A stretch of DNA of 64,000 nt from Bacteroidaceae bacterium (lineage in GTDB: Bacteria; Bacteroidota; Bacteroidia; Bacteroidales; Bacteroidaceae): positions 1 to 64,000 of the forward strand of contig JAFRTJ010000020.1 in the NCBI GenBank assembly GCA_017427185.1. The letters are read 5' to 3'. Below the pieces are notes generated by a model. The model ran no database searches and had not been told where the DNA came from. It saw only the letters and a list, made by a program, of their open reading frames with translations. Position 1 is the first letter of the stretch. Each line of letters starts with the position of its first letter. Position numbers and translations under genes: made by a program. Positions 26,708 through 37,940 of the stretch are shown here, piece by piece.

Positions 26708-26736
26708 CAATATTAAAAGATAATAAATATATATCC

Positions 26737-27036
26737 TTACCAGCTAGCTTTCTTAACTCCGGGAATCAAGCCATTGGATGCCATCTCACGGAATTGAATA
26801 CGGCTGATACCGAATAAGCGGATGTACCCCTTTGGACGTCCTGTAATCTTACAACGATTATGCAGACGAATGGGATTTGCATTGCGAGGAATTGCTTGAA
26901 GTTTCTTAGCGGCTTCATAAGCCTCTACAGGATCACCACTCTTGACAATTTTCTTCAGTGCGGCACGCTTCTCAGCATACTTGGCTACGAGCTTAGCTCT
27001 TTTAATCTCGCGAGCCTTCATGGATTCTTTTGCCAT
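26737..27036 (-). CDS. rpsN: 30S ribosomal protein S14 (zinc-free, long form)
   Basis: 99 aa; the long form without the paired CxxC zinc motif (only one Cys, in [20 protein letters not shown]). C-terminal [21 protein letters not shown] is the family end. Late-assembling protein of the 30S head. Confidence 0.97.
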   Translation of the reverse strand: MAKESMKAREIKRAKLVAKYAEKRAALKKIVKSGDPVEAYEAAKKLQAIPRNANPIRLHNRCKITGRPKGYIRLFGISRIQFREMASNGLIPGVKKASW

Positions 27037-27042
27037 AACCTA

Positions 27043-27600
27043 TCAGTCTTTTTTTGCGTTCTTAAAAGGCAGACCAAATTCTTTGAGCAGAGCATAACCC
27101 TCCTCATCGGTCTTAGCGGTGGTAACAAAAGTGATATTCATACCCAAGATACGATCGATAGCATCGATATTAATCTCGGGGAAGATAATCTGCTCCTGAA
27201 TACCCATTGTGTAATTACCACGACCATCGAACTTACTCTCAATACCCTTGAAGTCACGGATACGGGGCAGAGCCACACGAATCAGTTTCTCCAAAAACTC
27301 ATACATACGCTCACGACGTAATGTCACCATAACGCCAATGGGCATCTTCTTACGAAGCTTAAAGTTTGCAACGTCCTTCTTTGATACAGTAGCAACAGCC
27401 TTCTGGCCTGTGATAGCTGTAATCTCGTTAATTGCAACCTCAATTATCTTCTTGTCAGCAGTAGCCATACCAAGACCCTGATTGATCACGATCTTTTTCA
27501 GTACGGGGATCTGCATGGAAGATGAATAATTGAATTGCTTCTGCAGTGCAGGAGCTATGCGCTCTGCATATTCTTTCTTTAGGCTTGCTGTATTTGCCAT
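27043..27600 (-). CDS. rplE: 50S ribosomal protein L5
   Basis: 185 aa. [20 protein letters not shown] near the start and [18 protein letters not shown] in the middle are diagnostic. Binds 5S rRNA and contacts S13 and the P-site tRNA. Six bases before rpsN. Confidence 0.98.
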   Translation of the reverse strand: MANTASLKKEYAERIAPALQKQFNYSSSMQIPVLKKIVINQGLGMATADKKIIEVAINEITAITGQKAVATVSKKDVANFKLRKKMPIGVMVTLRRERMYEFLEKLIRVALPRIRDFKGIESKFDGRGNYTMGIQEQIIFPEINIDAIDRILGMNITFVTTAKTDEEGYALLKEFGLPFKNAKKD

Positions 27601-27617
27601 TATTTAGATCTCCTTTG

Positions 27618-27896
27618 TTATTTAACAGTTACCTTCATTGCTTTACCGTTGGAACGGACAGGCTTGCCGTCAACAATGGGATTGAGCTTTGAAACTTGAA
27701 TGGGAGCCTCCTGCTTAACAATACCTCCCTGAGGGAACTTAGCACTAGGCTTCTGACTCTTGGAAACCATATTGACACCCTCAACAATGGCGCGCTGCTC
27801 CTTCACGAGCACTTTCAACACTTTACCGCTCTGACCCTTATTGTTGCCAGAATTTACGTAAACTGTATCGCCTTTCTTAATGTGTAACTTACTCAT
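27618..27896 (-). CDS. rplX: 50S ribosomal protein L24
   Basis: 92 aa. KOW motif [20 protein letters not shown] at residues 7-26, then [10 protein letters not shown]. One of the first proteins to bind 23S rRNA; starts 50S assembly. A little shorter than the E. coli protein, as usual in this phylum. Confidence 0.97.
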   Translation of the reverse strand: MSKLHIKKGDTVYVNSGNNKGQSGKVLKVLVKEQRAIVEGVNMVSKSQKPSAKFPQGGIVKQEAPIQVSKLNPIVDGKPVRSNGKAMKVTVK

Positions 27897-27916
27897 TACT
27901 ATAAATCCTTATTATA

Positions 27917-28282
27917 TTAAAGAACTTCAGGTGCCAGTGATACGACCTTCATGTTAGCAGCACGCAACTCGCGAGCAACAGGACCGAAAATACGACTTCC
28001 ACGCAATTCACCTGCGTTGCTAAGAAGAACACAAGCGTTATCATCAAAACGAATGTAAGAACCGTCAGCACGACGAATCTCTTTCTTTGTACGTACGATC
28101 AGGGCCTTTGATACTACACCTTTCTTAATATCACTGGATGGGATAACGCTCTGTACAGCGACAACAATCACATCACCAACAGTTGCATAACGACGACGGG
28201 TACCACCGAGCACACGAATACACTTGCACTCTTTTGCACCACTATTGTCTGCAACAATCAATCTAGATTCTGCTTGTATCAT
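27917..28282 (-). CDS. rplN: 50S ribosomal protein L14
   Basis: 121 aa. [20 protein letters not shown] start and [18 protein letters not shown], both highly conserved. Contacts 16S helix 14 to form an intersubunit bridge and is the docking site of RsfS. Two bases after rpsQ. Confidence 0.98.
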   Translation of the reverse strand: MIQAESRLIVADNSGAKECKCIRVLGGTRRRYATVGDVIVVAVQSVIPSSDIKKGVVSKALIVRTKKEIRRADGSYIRFDDNACVLLSNAGELRGSRIFGPVARELRAANMKVVSLAPEVL

Positions 28283-28284
28283 AA

Positions 28285-28542
28285 TTACTTAGCTCTTTCT
28301 ACGATTTCTACTACTCTCCATCTCTTGGTTTTGCTCAGAGGACGAGTCTCCATAATCAGAACAGTATCACCCTTATGGCAATCGTTCTTCTCGTCATGGG
28401 CATGGTATTTCTTTGTCTTAGCAACAAACTTACCATAAATAGGGTGCTTCTCCTTGAACTTTGCAGCTACAACAATGGTCTTATCCATTTTGTCACTAAC
28501 AACAACACCCGTTCTTGTTTTTCTTTTATTTCTTGTTTCCAT
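28285..28542 (-). CDS. rpsQ: 30S ribosomal protein S17
   Basis: 85 aa from the ATG at 28542 ([20 protein letters not shown]); the four upstream codons would overlap the 16-nt gap after rpmC. OB-fold with [20 protein letters not shown] at the end. Early 16S rRNA binder. Confidence 0.97.
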   Translation of the reverse strand: METRNKRKTRTGVVVSDKMDKTIVVAAKFKEKHPIYGKFVAKTKKYHAHDEKNDCHKGDTVLIMETRPLSKTKRWRVVEIVERAK

Positions 28543-28558
28543 GTCTATGACCATTTTT

Positions 28559-28753
28559 TTATTTGTTAAGTTCTCTCTGACGGAGCACTGTCATCATTCG
28601 AGCGATATTACGACGTGCAGTCTTAATTTGAGAGTTGTTCTCAAGGGGAGAGACTGCATGGTTCAGCAAGAGCTGATGGTAGCTAGCCTTCTCTGTCTGA
28701 ATGCGCTCTGCCAGATCAGCAGTCGACATTTCCTTAATTTCAGCTATCTTCAT
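28559..28753 (-). CDS. rpmC: 50S ribosomal protein L29
   Basis: 64 aa, two-helix protein: [18 protein letters not shown] and [16 protein letters not shown]. Lies by the exit tunnel near L23, where trigger factor and SRP dock. Two bases after rplP. Confidence 0.96.
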   Translation of the reverse strand: MKIAEIKEMSTADLAERIQTEKASYHQLLLNHAVSPLENNSQIKTARRNIARMMTVLRQRELNK

Positions 28754-28755
28754 AA

Positions 28756-29181
28756 TTATGCGTTTTTATCGTAATCTCTTCTAACAACAAACTTAGTAGT
28801 TACAGGCAGTTTCTGAGCTGCAAGACGAAGAGCTTCCTTTGCAATCTCATAAGACACACCTTCAATCTCGAAAATGATACGTCCAGGGGTGATAGGAAAT
28901 ACGAATCCAACAGGATCTCCCTTACCTTTACCCATACGTACGTCTGCAGGCTTTTTGGTAACAGGCTTGTCTGGGAAGATACGAATCCAGCTCTGCCCCT
29001 CACGCTGCATATAACGCGTCATGGCAACACGGGCAGCCTCAATTTGGCGAGCAGTAATCCAATGTGTTTCCAACGACTTGATGCCAAAGGAGCCGAAAGC
29101 CAACTGGTTACCACGCATGGCATTGCCCTTGCAACGACCTTTTTGCGGTCTTCTATATTTAGTTCTCTTAGGTTGTAACAT
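28756..29181 (-). CDS. rplP: 50S ribosomal protein L16
   Basis: 141 aa. [16 protein letters not shown] start; [19 protein letters not shown] and [20 protein letters not shown] are diagnostic, including the Arg of the PVTKKP loop region that reaches toward the A site. Late-assembly protein of the 50S subunit. Confidence 0.98.
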   Translation of the reverse strand: MLQPKRTKYRRPQKGRCKGNAMRGNQLAFGSFGIKSLETHWITARQIEAARVAMTRYMQREGQSWIRIFPDKPVTKKPADVRMGKGKGDPVGFVFPITPGRIIFEIEGVSYEIAKEALRLAAQKLPVTTKFVVRRDYDKNA

Positions 29182-29195
29182 GATAATTCTGAAAT

Positions 29196-29924
29196 TTAGC
29201 GATTGTTGTTCTTCTTACGACGGAAGTTCTTACCACCATTACCGTAGTTGCCACGGTTATTATCCTTACTCTGAGCGAAATTAGGAGCAAGATCCTTCTT
29301 ACCATAAATCTCACCACGGCAAATCCAAACCTTGATACCTAACAAACCAACCTTAGTCAATGCTTCGGTTTGGCAGTAATCAATATCTGCACGGAGTGTG
29401 TGGAGAGGAGTACGACCTTCCTTGAACATCTCAGAACGAGCCATTTCTGCCCCATTCAGACGACCACAAATCTGCACCTTAATTCCTTCTGCACCGGCGC
29501 GCATAGAGTTGGCAACAGCCATCTTAATGGCGCGGCGATATGCAATTTTACCCTCAACTTGGCGAGCAATGTTGTTTGCAACAATCACTGCATCCAATTC
29601 AGGTTTCTTAACCTCGAAGATATTGATCTGAATCTCTTTGTCAGTCAGTTTCTTCAATTCCTCCTTCAGATTGTCAACTTTTTCGCCACCCTTGCCAATG
29701 ATCAAACCTGGACGGGCAGTACAGATAGTGATAGTAACCATCTTCAGCGTACGCTCGATGACAATGCGGGAAATGCTGGCATCGCCCAGACGGGCATCCA
29801 AATACTTACGGATCTTACTATCCTCAAGAATAGAATCACCGAAGTTCTTGCCACCATACCAATTTGAATCCCAACCACGAATAATACCCAAGCGGTTGCT
29901 TATAGGATTTACTTTCTGTCCCAT
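29196..29924 (-). CDS. rpsC: 30S ribosomal protein S3
   Basis: 242 aa. [20 protein letters not shown] start, KH domain with [20 protein letters not shown], and C-terminal domain [20 protein letters not shown]. The Asn/Arg/Lys-rich tail ([20 protein letters not shown]) is a lineage extension. Forms the mRNA entry channel with S4 and S5. Confidence 0.98.
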   Translation of the reverse strand: MGQKVNPISNRLGIIRGWDSNWYGGKNFGDSILEDSKIRKYLDARLGDASISRIVIERTLKMVTITICTARPGLIIGKGGEKVDNLKEELKKLTDKEIQINIFEVKKPELDAVIVANNIARQVEGKIAYRRAIKMAVANSMRAGAEGIKVQICGRLNGAEMARSEMFKEGRTPLHTLRADIDYCQTEALTKVGLLGIKVWICRGEIYGKKDLAPNFAQSKDNNRGNYGNGGKNFRRKKNNNR

Positions 29925-29939
29925 ACTTTTACTTAATCA

Positions 29940-30335
29940 TTAATCATTCTTAGTGTCGACGAACAAAGTAACGTGGTTAGAACGCTTGCGAATTCTATAG
30001 CCACGGCCCTGAGGAGCCGGTCTCATGCGCTTCAGAGTTGGACCCTCATCAACAAAAATCTTTGTGATATAGAGTTCACCTTCTTCAGCTTTACGCTCAT
30101 TTTTCTGTTCCCAGTTTGCAATAGCAGAACGGAGAAGTTTCTCTACGTCTGCGGATGCTGCCTTAGCACAGAACTTCAGGGTTCCAAGTGCTCTGTTTAC
30201 CTCCATGCCGCGAACCAAATCAACCACATATCTCATCTTGCGGGGAGAAGAAGGCACATCTTTCACTTTAGCAAAATACTGGGTCTTGAGGGCTGCCTTT
30301 CTAGCGTCAGCAGCTAGTTTCTTTCTTTTTCCCAT
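29940..30335 (-). CDS. rplV: 50S ribosomal protein L22
   Basis: 131 aa. [20 protein letters not shown] and the beta-hairpin region that lines the exit tunnel ([20 protein letters not shown]). Changes in this loop give macrolide resistance in other bacteria; the loop looks intact here. Confidence 0.97.
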   Translation of the reverse strand: MGKRKKLAADARKAALKTQYFAKVKDVPSSPRKMRYVVDLVRGMEVNRALGTLKFCAKAASADVEKLLRSAIANWEQKNERKAEEGELYITKIFVDEGPTLKRMRPAPQGRGYRIRKRSNHVTLFVDTKND

Positions 30336-30374
30336 TATATTATTACTCTAATGTTTTTTCAACAATTTACCTGC

Positions 30375-30641
30375 TTACTTCTTATTACCAGCATGGCCAC
30401 CGAACTTACGTGTAGGAGCGAACTCGCCTAACTTATGTCCAACCATGTTCTCTGTAACATAAACAGGAATAAACTTATTTCCGTTGTGAACGGCTACCGT
30501 ATGACCTACGAAATCAGGTGAAATCATGGAAGCGCGAGCCCAAGTCTTTACGACATTCTTCTTACCGCTCTCATTCATGGCAAGAATCTTCTTTTCGAGG
30601 CTAACTTCAATATACGGACCTTTCTTTAATGAACGACTCAT
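30375..30641 (-). CDS. rpsS: 30S ribosomal protein S19
   Basis: 88 aa. [19 protein letters not shown] start and [19 protein letters not shown]. Head protein that forms a complex with S13. Flanked by the relatively long gaps of 39 and 26 nt. Confidence 0.98.
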   Translation of the reverse strand: MSRSLKKGPYIEVSLEKKILAMNESGKKNVVKTWARASMISPDFVGHTVAVHNGNKFIPVYVTENMVGHKLGEFAPTRKFGGHAGNKK

Positions 30642-30667
30642 ATTTACTCAATTAACTTACTTGTTTA

Positions 30668-31492
30668 TTACTTGCTAGCTCTCTCAATAATGTACTTGTT
30701 GGACTGCTTCTTGGGTGAACGTGTCTTAAGACCCTTTGCATACAAGCCCTTACGTGAACGAGGATGACCTCCTGACTGACGGCCTTCACCACCACCCATG
30801 GGATGGTCATGAGGATTCATAACGACACCACGATTGTGGGGACGACGACCCAACCAACGTGAACGGCCTGCCTTACCAGAGCTCTCCAAAGCATGATCAG
30901 AGTTACCTACACTACCAATGGTAGCCTTGCATGCACTGAGAATCTGACGAGTTTCGCCAGAAGGCAATTTAATAACGCAATAACGACCCTCACGGGAAGT
31001 CAACTGAGCAAAGTTTCCAGCGGAGCGAACAAGCAGAGCACCCTGACCTGGGCGAAGCTCTATGTTATGGATTACAGTACCTACAGGGATGTTCTGCAAA
31101 GGCAGAGCATTTCCCACTTCAGGAGCTGCGTCAGCGCCACTCATCACAGTGGTACCTACCTTCAATCCGTTGGGAGCAATAATATAACGTTTTTCGCCAT
31201 CAGCGTAAAACAACAATGCGATTCTAGCCGAACGGTTGGGATCGTACTCGATTGTCTTTACAACTGCGGGAACACCATCTTTCTCACGTTTAAAATCGAT
31301 AAAACGATACATTCTCTTATGACCACCGCCTCTATAACGGACGGTCATCTTACCTGTGTGGTTACGACCACCAGTGGAACGCTTACCGTAAACGAGAGAC
31401 TTCTCAGGTACCGATGCAGTAATTTCTTCGAAGGTACCTATAATTTTGTGTCTTTGGCCCGGTGTTGTGGGCTTTAATTTACGTACTGCCAT
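30668..31492 (-). CDS. rplB: 50S ribosomal protein L2
   Basis: 274 aa. RNA-binding OB and SH3-like domains; the peptidyl-transferase-proximal loop reads [20 protein letters not shown], holding the conserved His near the catalytic centre. Needed for subunit joining. Eight bases after rplW. Confidence 0.98.
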   Translation of the reverse strand: MAVRKLKPTTPGQRHKIIGTFEEITASVPEKSLVYGKRSTGGRNHTGKMTVRYRGGGHKRMYRFIDFKREKDGVPAVVKTIEYDPNRSARIALLFYADGEKRYIIAPNGLKVGTTVMSGADAAPEVGNALPLQNIPVGTVIHNIELRPGQGALLVRSAGNFAQLTSREGRYCVIKLPSGETRQILSACKATIGSVGNSDHALESSGKAGRSRWLGRRPHNRGVVMNPHDHPMGGGEGRQSGGHPRSRKGLYAKGLKTRSPKKQSNKYIIERASK

Positions 31493-31500
31493 CTTTATTC

Positions 31501-31791
31501 TTAAATGTTTCTATAAAAATCAATTGTGTCGCCTTCCTTCAGGGTAACGATTGCCTTTTTGAAAGCGTTGGTGCGACCCTTGATAAGACCTGAACGGGTA
31601 TAACGACTCTTATTCTTGCCAGCATATATGCATGTGTTAACTGCAGTTACAGTGACATTGTAGAGTTCTTCTACCTCCTTCTTAATCTCAATCTTGTTGG
31701 CGTCTGGACGCACGATGAAGCCGAACTTATTCTGCTTCTCAGTGATGCCGGTCATTTTCTCAGTGACCAGAGGCTTAATGATATATCCCAT
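31501..31791 (-). CDS. rplW: 50S ribosomal protein L23
   Basis: 96 aa. [20 protein letters not shown] and [20 protein letters not shown]. Exit-tunnel protein that recruits trigger factor and SRP. Confidence 0.97.
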   Translation of the reverse strand: MGYIIKPLVTEKMTGITEKQNKFGFIVRPDANKIEIKKEVEELYNVTVTAVNTCIYAGKNKSRYTRSGLIKGRTNAFKKAIVTLKEGDTIDFYRNI

Positions 31792-31806
31792 AATAGTTCT
31801 GACTCC

Positions 31807-32436
31807 TTATTTGGTTAAGTTTCCGTCAATTACGCTGATGGCACCTTCTGACAGCACCATAACATCTGCATCGAGTACCCGGTAGGTATTCAGCGCAGCT
31901 GCGGACATAACAAAAACACGTTCAATGTTACGAGCCGACAAATATACAGATTTGTCAACACCTGGCAAAACGAACAAAGCCTTCTTGCCTGAAATTTTAA
32001 GATTATTTATGATTTCAACCATTGATTTTGTCCTGGGAGCTTCCAAAGTGAAGTCTTCTACGACAACAATTGCGTTCTCCTGGGCCTTGTAAGTCAAAGC
32101 AGACTTACGAGCCAACTGACGGACCTTTTTATTCAATTTGAAACCATAATCGCGAGGCTTGGGACCAAACACGCGACCACCACCTACCAATACAGGCGAT
32201 TTGATATCACCACGACGTGCGCCACCGCCGCCCTTCTGACGACCGAGCTTACGGGTAGAACCACTTATTTCGCTTCTCTCCTTAGACTTTGCAGTACCTT
32301 GACGCTGGTTAGCCATAATCAACTTAACGTCGAGATAGATTGCGTGGTCGTTAGGCTCGATTGCGTAAATTGCATCGTTCAGAGAAACAGAACGTCCTGT
32401 CTCCTGACCTTTTATATTCAATACACTAACTTCCAT
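31807..32436 (-). CDS. rplD: 50S ribosomal protein L4
   Basis: 209 aa from the ATG at 32436 ([19 protein letters not shown]), one base after the rplC stop; the longer frame would overlap rplC. The tunnel loop [20 protein letters not shown] is intact. In gamma-proteobacteria L4 also represses the S10 operon; no such leader was recognised here. Confidence 0.97.
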   Translation of the reverse strand: MEVSVLNIKGQETGRSVSLNDAIYAIEPNDHAIYLDVKLIMANQRQGTAKSKERSEISGSTRKLGRQKGGGGARRGDIKSPVLVGGGRVFGPKPRDYGFKLNKKVRQLARKSALTYKAQENAIVVVEDFTLEAPRTKSMVEIINNLKISGKKALFVLPGVDKSVYLSARNIERVFVMSAAALNTYRVLDADVMVLSEGAISVIDGNLTK

Positions 32437-32437
32437 T

Positions 32438-33055
32438 TTACTTGATAACACTTACAATTGAACCTTTGTAACCTGGAACACTACCCTTGATCAACAGAAG
32501 GTTATGCTCTGGAATTACCTTTAACACTTGCAGGTTGTGTGTTGTCACACGGTCGCAACCCATCTGACCACCCATGCGAAGGCCTTTGAACACCTTTGCA
32601 GGATAAGAACATGCACCAATAGAACCGGGTTTTCGCAGACGGTCGTCCTGACCATGAGTAGTCTGGCCAACACCACCGAAACCATGACGTTTAACAACGC
32701 CTTGGAAGCCCTTACCCTTAGAGGTGCCTATTACGTCAACAAAAGAAGAATCAGCAAACAAATCAACGGTGATAGTATCACCCAAATTCAATTCCTGATC
32801 AAATCCTGTGAACTCGGCCAAGTGTCTCTTGGGAGTTACTCCTGCTTTCTTGAAGTGGCCCATCATAGGAGCAGTGGTGTTCTTCTCCTTAGCCTCTTCG
32901 AAACCGAGCTGAACAGCATTGTAACCGTCCTTCTCTACACTTTTCACCTGAGTAACAACACAAGGACCTAATTCGATAACAGTGCATGGTACATTCTTAC
33001 CCTCGGCACTGAATACGGAAGTCATTCCGATTTTCTTTCCTAATAATCCTGGCAT
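32438..33055 (-). CDS. rplC: 50S ribosomal protein L3
   Basis: 205 aa. [20 protein letters not shown] start; [15 protein letters not shown] and the W-loop region near [17 protein letters not shown] reach the peptidyl transferase centre. Early 23S rRNA binder. Confidence 0.98.
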   Translation of the reverse strand: MPGLLGKKIGMTSVFSAEGKNVPCTVIELGPCVVTQVKSVEKDGYNAVQLGFEEAKEKNTTAPMMGHFKKAGVTPKRHLAEFTGFDQELNLGDTITVDLFADSSFVDVIGTSKGKGFQGVVKRHGFGGVGQTTHGQDDRLRKPGSIGACSYPAKVFKGLRMGGQMGCDRVTTHNLQVLKVIPEHNLLLIKGSVPGYKGSIVSVIK

Positions 33056-33088
33056 TTCAGTTTTAATTTAATAAACAATTCAATAGCA

Positions 33089-33394
33089 TTAAACCTTGAT
33101 CTCAACTTCTACTCCACTGGGCAACTCCAGCTTCATCAATGCATCCACGGTCTTCTCCGTAGAGCTGTAGATGTCGATAAGACGCTTGTAAGAACTCAAC
33201 TCAAACTGTTCGCGACTCTTTTTGTTAACGAAGGTTGAACGGTTTACCGTAAAGATTCTCTTACGAGTAGGCAGAGGTATTGGACCACTTACAATGGCAC
33301 CTGTAGCCTTTACGGTCTTTGCAATCTTCTCTGCTGACTTGTCGACCAGGTTGTGGTCGTAAGACTTCAGTTTAATTCTGATTTTCTGACTCAT
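33089..33394 (-). CDS. rpsJ: 30S ribosomal protein S10
   Basis: 101 aa. [20 protein letters not shown] and the loop [17 protein letters not shown]. Head protein, also NusE in transcription antitermination with NusB. Separated from fusA by 119 nt, which holds a CGAATG/CATTCG stem but no recognisable promoter. Confidence 0.98.
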   Translation of the reverse strand: MSQKIRIKLKSYDHNLVDKSAEKIAKTVKATGAIVSGPIPLPTRKRIFTVNRSTFVNKKSREQFELSSYKRLIDIYSSTEKTVDALMKLELPSGVEVEIKV

Positions 33395-33513
33395 TTGTTT
33401 TTATTAATTATAAATTATTAATGTTGAGGTCGAATGGTATGTCAATTAAGAGTCATTCGCTAACTGGCACCATCCATCCTATATTCATATTATGTCTTTT
33501 TTGTCATTGGAGG

Positions 33514-35631
33514 CTATACCAGATCCACGCGGCCCTTGATCTCCTCCAGGACAACCTTGGCGATACCAGAGCTTACAGCTGCGTGGTGATCGTAGGTCAT
33601 AGAGCTAGTAGCGCGACCAGAAGTGATTGTACGCAATGCGGTAACATAGCCAAACATCTCAGCCAATGGAACCATTGCCTTAATCAGACGAGCACCACTA
33701 CGAGTGGTATCCATACCTTCTACCTGACCACGACGCTTGTTCAAGTCGCCAATCACATCACCCATGTTCTCCTCTGGAGTAACAACCTCCAGTTTCATGA
33801 TGGGTTCCATCAAGACAGGTTTTGCTTTTGCACAGCATGCTCTGTAAGCCATTTGGGCTGCCAGTTCGAATGACAACTGGTCAGAATCCACAGGATGGAA
33901 ACTACCATCAAGCAGTTCTACCTTCAAGCTGTCCATAGGATAACCTCCCAGCACACCATTTTTCATGGCAGACTCGAAGCCCTTCTGGACAGAGGGGATA
34001 AACTCCTTGGGGATATTACCACCCGTAACCTTGCTGACAAACTGCAAGCCACCCTCTTTGAAGTCCTCATCAATGGGACCTACGTTAACGATGATGTCTG
34101 CAAACTTACCACGACCACCAGACTGTTTCTTGTAAACCTCGCGATGATTTACAGTTTGAGTGATAGCCTCCTTGTAGTTAACTTGAGGCTTGCCTTGATT
34201 GCACTCTACCTGGAACTCACGCTTCAGACGGTCAATAATGATATCCAAGTGCAACTCACCCATACCAGAGATGATTGTCTGACCACTCTGCTCATCAGTA
34301 CGAACTGTGAAAGTGGGATCCTCTTCAGCCAGTTTGGCAAGTCCATTGCTCAACTTGTCCAAGTCCTTCTGGGTCTTGGGTTCTACAGCTATACCGATAA
34401 CGGGATCTGGGAAGTCCATAGACTCCAGGATGATGGGAGCATCCTCATCGCAAAGGGTATCACCTGTGTGAATGTCCTTGAAACCTACACCTGCACCAAT
34501 ATCGCCAGCACTGATCACATCAACGGGATTCTGGTGGTTGGAATGCATCTGGAACAGACGGCTTACACGCTCCTTCTTGCCAGAGCGCATGTTATAGATA
34601 TATGAACCAGACTCTACCTTGCCTGAGTAGACACGGAAGAATGTCAGACGCCCAACATAGGGATCGGTTGCAATCTTGAATGCCAACGCTGATGTCTTCT
34701 CATTCTCATCAGGTCTGCGGTCCTCTTCTTCACCTGAAGTAGGATTGGTACCCACAATGTTGGGAGTGTCCAAAGGAGAGGGGAGGAACATGCAGACGTA
34801 GTCCAAAAGTGTCTGCACACCTTTGTTCTTGAAAGAAGAACCACAGCACATAGGAACAATGTTAAGTGCCAGCGTACCCTTGCGGATAGCAGCGATAATC
34901 TCTTCCTTTGTGATACTGTTGGGATCCTCGAAATACTTCTCCATCAGAGACTCATCCTGCTCAGCAGCCTGCTCAAGCAGCTTGCCGCGATACTCCTCAG
35001 CCTCAGCCAGAAGGTCTGCGGGAATGTCATCTACCTCGAATTCAGCACCCTGTGTCTCATCGTGCCACAAGATAGCCTTCATGTCCAGCAAGTCAACTAC
35101 GCCCTTGAAGTTTTCCTCGACACCAATAGGCACGTTCAATGCAACAGGGTTGGCGCCCAGAATCTCCTTCATCTGGCGAAGTACTTCATAGAAGTCTGCA
35201 CCAGAGCGGTCCATCTTATTCACATAACCGATACGAGGCACGTTGTACTTGTCAGCCTGACGCCATACAGTCTCAGACTGGGGCTGTACGCCACCTACTG
35301 CACAGTAAGTTGCTACTGCTCCGTCCAACACGCGCAGAGAACGTTCAACCTCAGCAGTGAAGTCAACGTGTCCCGGAGTGTCAATCAGGTTGAACTTATA
35401 CTTATTGCCATTATAGTTCCAGTAAGCCGTGGTAGCAGCAGAAGTGATGGTAATACCACGCTCCTGCTCCTGAGCCATCCAGTCCATAGTGGCTGCACCT
35501 TCATGCACCTCACCTATCTTATGGGTCTTACCAGTGTAGAAGAGGATTCGCTCTGAAGTAGTGGTCTTGCCGGCATCGATGTGAGCCATGATGCCGAAGT
35601 TGCGAGTCAAGTGAAGATCTTGCTTAGCCAT
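33514..35631 (-). CDS. fusA: Translation elongation factor G
   Basis: 705 aa. GTPase motifs in order: [15 protein letters not shown] (G1), [11 protein letters not shown] (G2), DTPGHVDF (G3), [11 protein letters not shown] (G4). The five-domain layout is complete to a C-terminal [20 protein letters not shown]. Translocates tRNA and mRNA after peptide-bond formation. In the str part of the cluster; no tuf follows, so EF-Tu is encoded elsewhere. Confidence 0.98.
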   Translation of the reverse strand: MAKQDLHLTRNFGIMAHIDAGKTTTSERILFYTGKTHKIGEVHEGAATMDWMAQEQERGITITSAATTAYWNYNGNKYKFNLIDTPGHVDFTAEVERSLRVLDGAVATYCAVGGVQPQSETVWRQADKYNVPRIGYVNKMDRSGADFYEVLRQMKEILGANPVALNVPIGVEENFKGVVDLLDMKAILWHDETQGAEFEVDDIPADLLAEAEEYRGKLLEQAAEQDESLMEKYFEDPNSITKEEIIAAIRKGTLALNIVPMCCGSSFKNKGVQTLLDYVCMFLPSPLDTPNIVGTNPTSGEEEDRRPDENEKTSALAFKIATDPYVGRLTFFRVYSGKVESGSYIYNMRSGKKERVSRLFQMHSNHQNPVDVISAGDIGAGVGFKDIHTGDTLCDEDAPIILESMDFPDPVIGIAVEPKTQKDLDKLSNGLAKLAEEDPTFTVRTDEQSGQTIISGMGELHLDIIIDRLKREFQVECNQGKPQVNYKEAITQTVNHREVYKKQSGGRGKFADIIVNVGPIDEDFKEGGLQFVSKVTGGNIPKEFIPSVQKGFESAMKNGVLGGYPMDSLKVELLDGSFHPVDSDQLSFELAAQMAYRACCAKAKPVLMEPIMKLEVVTPEENMGDVIGDLNKRRGQVEGMDTTRSGARLIKAMVPLAEMFGYVTALRTITSGRATSSMTYDHHAAVSSGIAKVVLEEIKGRVDLV

Positions 35632-35646
35632 TATATTCAGTTTACG

Positions 35647-36123
35647 TTAGAAACGGAAATGAGCGAATGCACGGTTAGCCTCAGCCATGCGGTGCATATC
35701 CTCCTTACGCTTGAATGCACCACCCTGCTCATTGTAAGCATCCATAATCTCTGCAGCCAATTTGTCTGCCATAGTCTTGCCACCACGCTTACGGGCATAA
35801 GAGATCATGTTCTTCATTGAGACTGACTCCTTGCGATCTGGACGGATTTCCGTAGGAACCTGGAAGGTGGCACCACCGATACGGCGGCTCTTCACCTCTA
35901 CCTGAGGAGTAATCTTGTCCAAAGCCTCTTTCCAAATGGTCAGAGAATCCTTCTCCTCGCTCGACATCTTGTTCTTTACTATCTCCAGTGCGTCGTAGAA
36001 TATCTTATAAGAAATACTCTTCTTACCATCATACATCAGATGGTTAACGAACTTTGACACCTTCACGTCGCCATAGACGGGATCGGGAAGGATGACACGC
36101 TTTTTTGGTTTTGCTTTACGCAT
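35647..36123 (-). CDS. rpsG: 30S ribosomal protein S7
   Basis: 158 aa. [19 protein letters not shown] start and [20 protein letters not shown]. Starts assembly of the 30S head. The 122-nt gap before it (36124-36245) is where S7 represses its own mRNA in E. coli; a GCTC-AGTG-GAGC stem is visible here, but a match to that site cannot be claimed. Confidence 0.98.
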   Translation of the reverse strand: MRKAKPKKRVILPDPVYGDVKVSKFVNHLMYDGKKSISYKIFYDALEIVKNKMSSEEKDSLTIWKEALDKITPQVEVKSRRIGGATFQVPTEIRPDRKESVSMKNMISYARKRGGKTMADKLAAEIMDAYNEQGGAFKRKEDMHRMAEANRAFAHFRF

Positions 36124-36245
36124 TGTTTTGTTTGTTTGTTTCGTTCAGGGCTGCATTCTCGCGTTCTTCAGCGCTCCACTGAGCACTTACTCAACCTTAG
36201 TTTACAAGCCAAAAACAATGTAAATGAATAAATTAATTGATTAGA

Positions 36246-36626
36246 TTACTTTTTTACCTTGGGACGCTTTGCACCGTACTTGCTACGACGCTGGGTCCTG
36301 TTGGCTACACCTGCGGTATCCAATGTACCGCGAACGATGTGATAACGTACACCTGGCAGGTCCTTCACACGACCGCCACGAACCAGCACAATGCTGTGCT
36401 CCTGCAGGTTGTGACCCTCTCCGGGAATGTAACTGTTGACCTCCTTAGAGTTGGTCAAACGAACACGAGCGACTTTTCGCATCGCTGAATTAGGCTTCTT
36501 AGGGGTAGTTGTGTACACACGAACGCAAACACCACGACGCTGAGGACAATTGTCCAACGCAGGGCTCTTGCTCTTGTCTACCAACACCGTACGGCCTTTT
36601 CTTACCAATTGTTGAATTGTAGGCAT
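36246..36626 (-). CDS. rpsL: 30S ribosomal protein S12
   Basis: 126 aa. Starts [19 protein letters not shown]; the decoding-site loops [18 protein letters not shown] and [18 protein letters not shown] carry the Lys residues of the streptomycin-sensitive form. First gene of the cluster; promoter about 100 nt upstream. Confidence 0.98.
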   Translation of the reverse strand: MPTIQQLVRKGRTVLVDKSKSPALDNCPQRRGVCVRVYTTTPKKPNSAMRKVARVRLTNSKEVNSYIPGEGHNLQEHSIVLVRGGRVKDLPGVRYHIVRGTLDTAGVANRTQRRSKYGAKRPKVKK

Positions 36627-36726
36627 TGTTTTGTTTTTTTTATTATTATATTATATTATGTATATTATTCAATTTCATTCAGGAACAGGCACAATGAAAA
36701 CGGGCACAATGAGCCTATTCGGGGTG

Positions 36727-36757
36727 CAAAGGTACGAAGAAATCTTGAAACAGCAAT
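36727..36757 (-). promoter_or_regulatory. Promoter of the ribosomal protein operon
   Basis: On the minus strand ATTG (36754-36757), 19 nt, TACCTTTG (36727-36734). The leader to rpsL is about 95 nt, AT-rich next to the gene. Confidence 0.7.
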
Positions 36758-36884
36758 TCTCCGCACCTCAGATTTGGTCCAAAATCACCCAAAATGACCC
36801 GATTTAAACATTTTTTATGATTCTTTAACCTATCGAAAGCAAAATCGCATTGTTTCCAAACCCAAACGGCAACACATTAGACGA

Positions 36885-36922
36885 AATTGTCCCAAACCAG
36901 CCTAAGCCAGTTTGGGACAATT
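36885..36922 (-). terminator. Hairpin after the helical lipoprotein gene
   Basis: AATTGTCCCAAA and TTTGGGACAATT form a perfect 12-bp stem with a 14-nt loop, 20 nt after the lipoprotein stop. There is no clear T run, so it may be a weak terminator or an mRNA-stabilising 3' structure. Confidence 0.55.
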
Positions 36923-36942
36923 CTGTGAAGTTTTACTTTAAA

Positions 36943-37560
36943 TTACAAACCTAAAGCTTTCTTCGCTTTATCAGCAGCTTCATTGACGGCTTTGTTGGCA
37001 GCATCTGTTGCCTTGGTGGCAGCCTCATCAATCTTCTCGTTCACCTGAGTTTTGGCACTCTCGACAGCCTCCTTGACAGCATCTTCAGCAACAGTCTTGA
37101 CAGAGTCTGCCGTAGCCTTTGCATCGGCTTTCATCTCATCAACTGCTTCATTGGCTGCATCTCCAGCGTTGGCAGGCAAAGCCTGAACGGCGTTAATAAT
37201 TTCGTTGACAACAGAGGAACCAGCACCTGCGATTTCCTCAATCTTTGCCTTGTTGGTTTCCACAAAATCCTTGATCTTGCTTGCATATTCAGCAGCTGCA
37301 GTATTGTCACCAGCAGCAACCAAATCCTTAACCTGTTCTGCGACCTCAGCAACAACTGCCTGAATACCAGCGGCATCACCATTTTCCAACTTCTGAGTCA
37401 AAGCGCTTGCAACACTCTCGAGAGTCTGAGTCTGATCCAGAACTGCAACTGTATCAATAAACAAAGAATCCTCCTCTGCGGTATTCGACGTAGTGTTCCC
37501 ACCACAAGAAGCAAAACTGACCACGATAGCTGCGGCTATCAAAGAAAAAAACTTCTTCAT
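36943..37560 (-). CDS. Helical Ala/Glu/Lys-rich lipoprotein
   Basis: 205 aa. Lipoprotein signal with lipobox SFASC (C19), then an acidic segment and, from ~45 to the end, almost only amphipathic helix with heptad-like spacing of Ala and Val (AADKAKKALGL at the end, repeated KATDAANKAVNEAA units). This resembles LEA/apolipoprotein-like or Lpp-like rods. No enzymatic motif. Probably held in the outer membrane, with the rod in the periplasm or at the surface. Own promoter, transcribed alone. Confidence 0.75.
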   Translation of the reverse strand: MKKFFSLIAAAIVVSFASCGGNTTSNTAEEDSLFIDTVAVLDQTQTLESVASALTQKLENGDAAGIQAVVAEVAEQVKDLVAAGDNTAAAEYASKIKDFVETNKAKIEEIAGAGSSVVNEIINAVQALPANAGDAANEAVDEMKADAKATADSVKTVAEDAVKEAVESAKTQVNEKIDEAATKATDAANKAVNEAADKAKKALGL

Positions 37561-37632
37561 CTCTTTTGTCTGTTTAAATCAAAAAATAACCATTTATCAA
37601 TTGCTTTCTATTCCTTCATGCGAAATGCGCGG

Positions 37633-37640
37633 CAAAAGTA
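37633..37640 (-). promoter_or_regulatory. -7 box of the helical lipoprotein gene
   Basis: TACTTTTG on the minus strand with TTGG at the -33 position (19 nt apart). Confidence 0.55.
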
Positions 37641-37764
37641 CAAAAAACGTTTGACTCAACCAAAATTTCTCAGCAAATAAGACATATCAAAAACAACATC
37701 CATAGACAGAAGGGAAACAAGCATGCGAAAGAAGGCCTCGCTCACCACCCCTCAACCCAAGAAG

Positions 37765-37828
37765 AAAGACAACGTGTTGAAACCTCAAACGCAACACGTT
37801 GAAATTGCGGAATCAACACGTTGTCTTT
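37765..37828. repeat. CAACACGTTG palindromic element, copy 2
   Basis: AAAGACAACGTGTTGA (37765-37780) and TCAACACGTTGTCTTT (37813-37828) are perfect 16-bp inverted repeats with a third core (CAACACGTTGAAA, 37792-37804) between them. It lies after the last gene of the LRR/legumain operon, where a long hairpin followed by TTTCTTCTT (minus strand) could act as terminator. Confidence 0.75.
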
Positions 37829-37940
37829 AAACGAAGAAAACGAAATGCCATTTCCTGGAACTGGAACTTGCAACAAAGGAAACCTCCCGACTACCCTATT
37901 TGCTTAAACAACATACAGTTACCCAAAAACATGACTGGCT

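Noticed and set aside
36124..36245. S7 autoregulatory site in the rpsL-rpsG gap
   Set aside because: The gap is long enough and has a small stem, but no match to the known E. coli S7 target could be shown, so it is mentioned only under rpsG.
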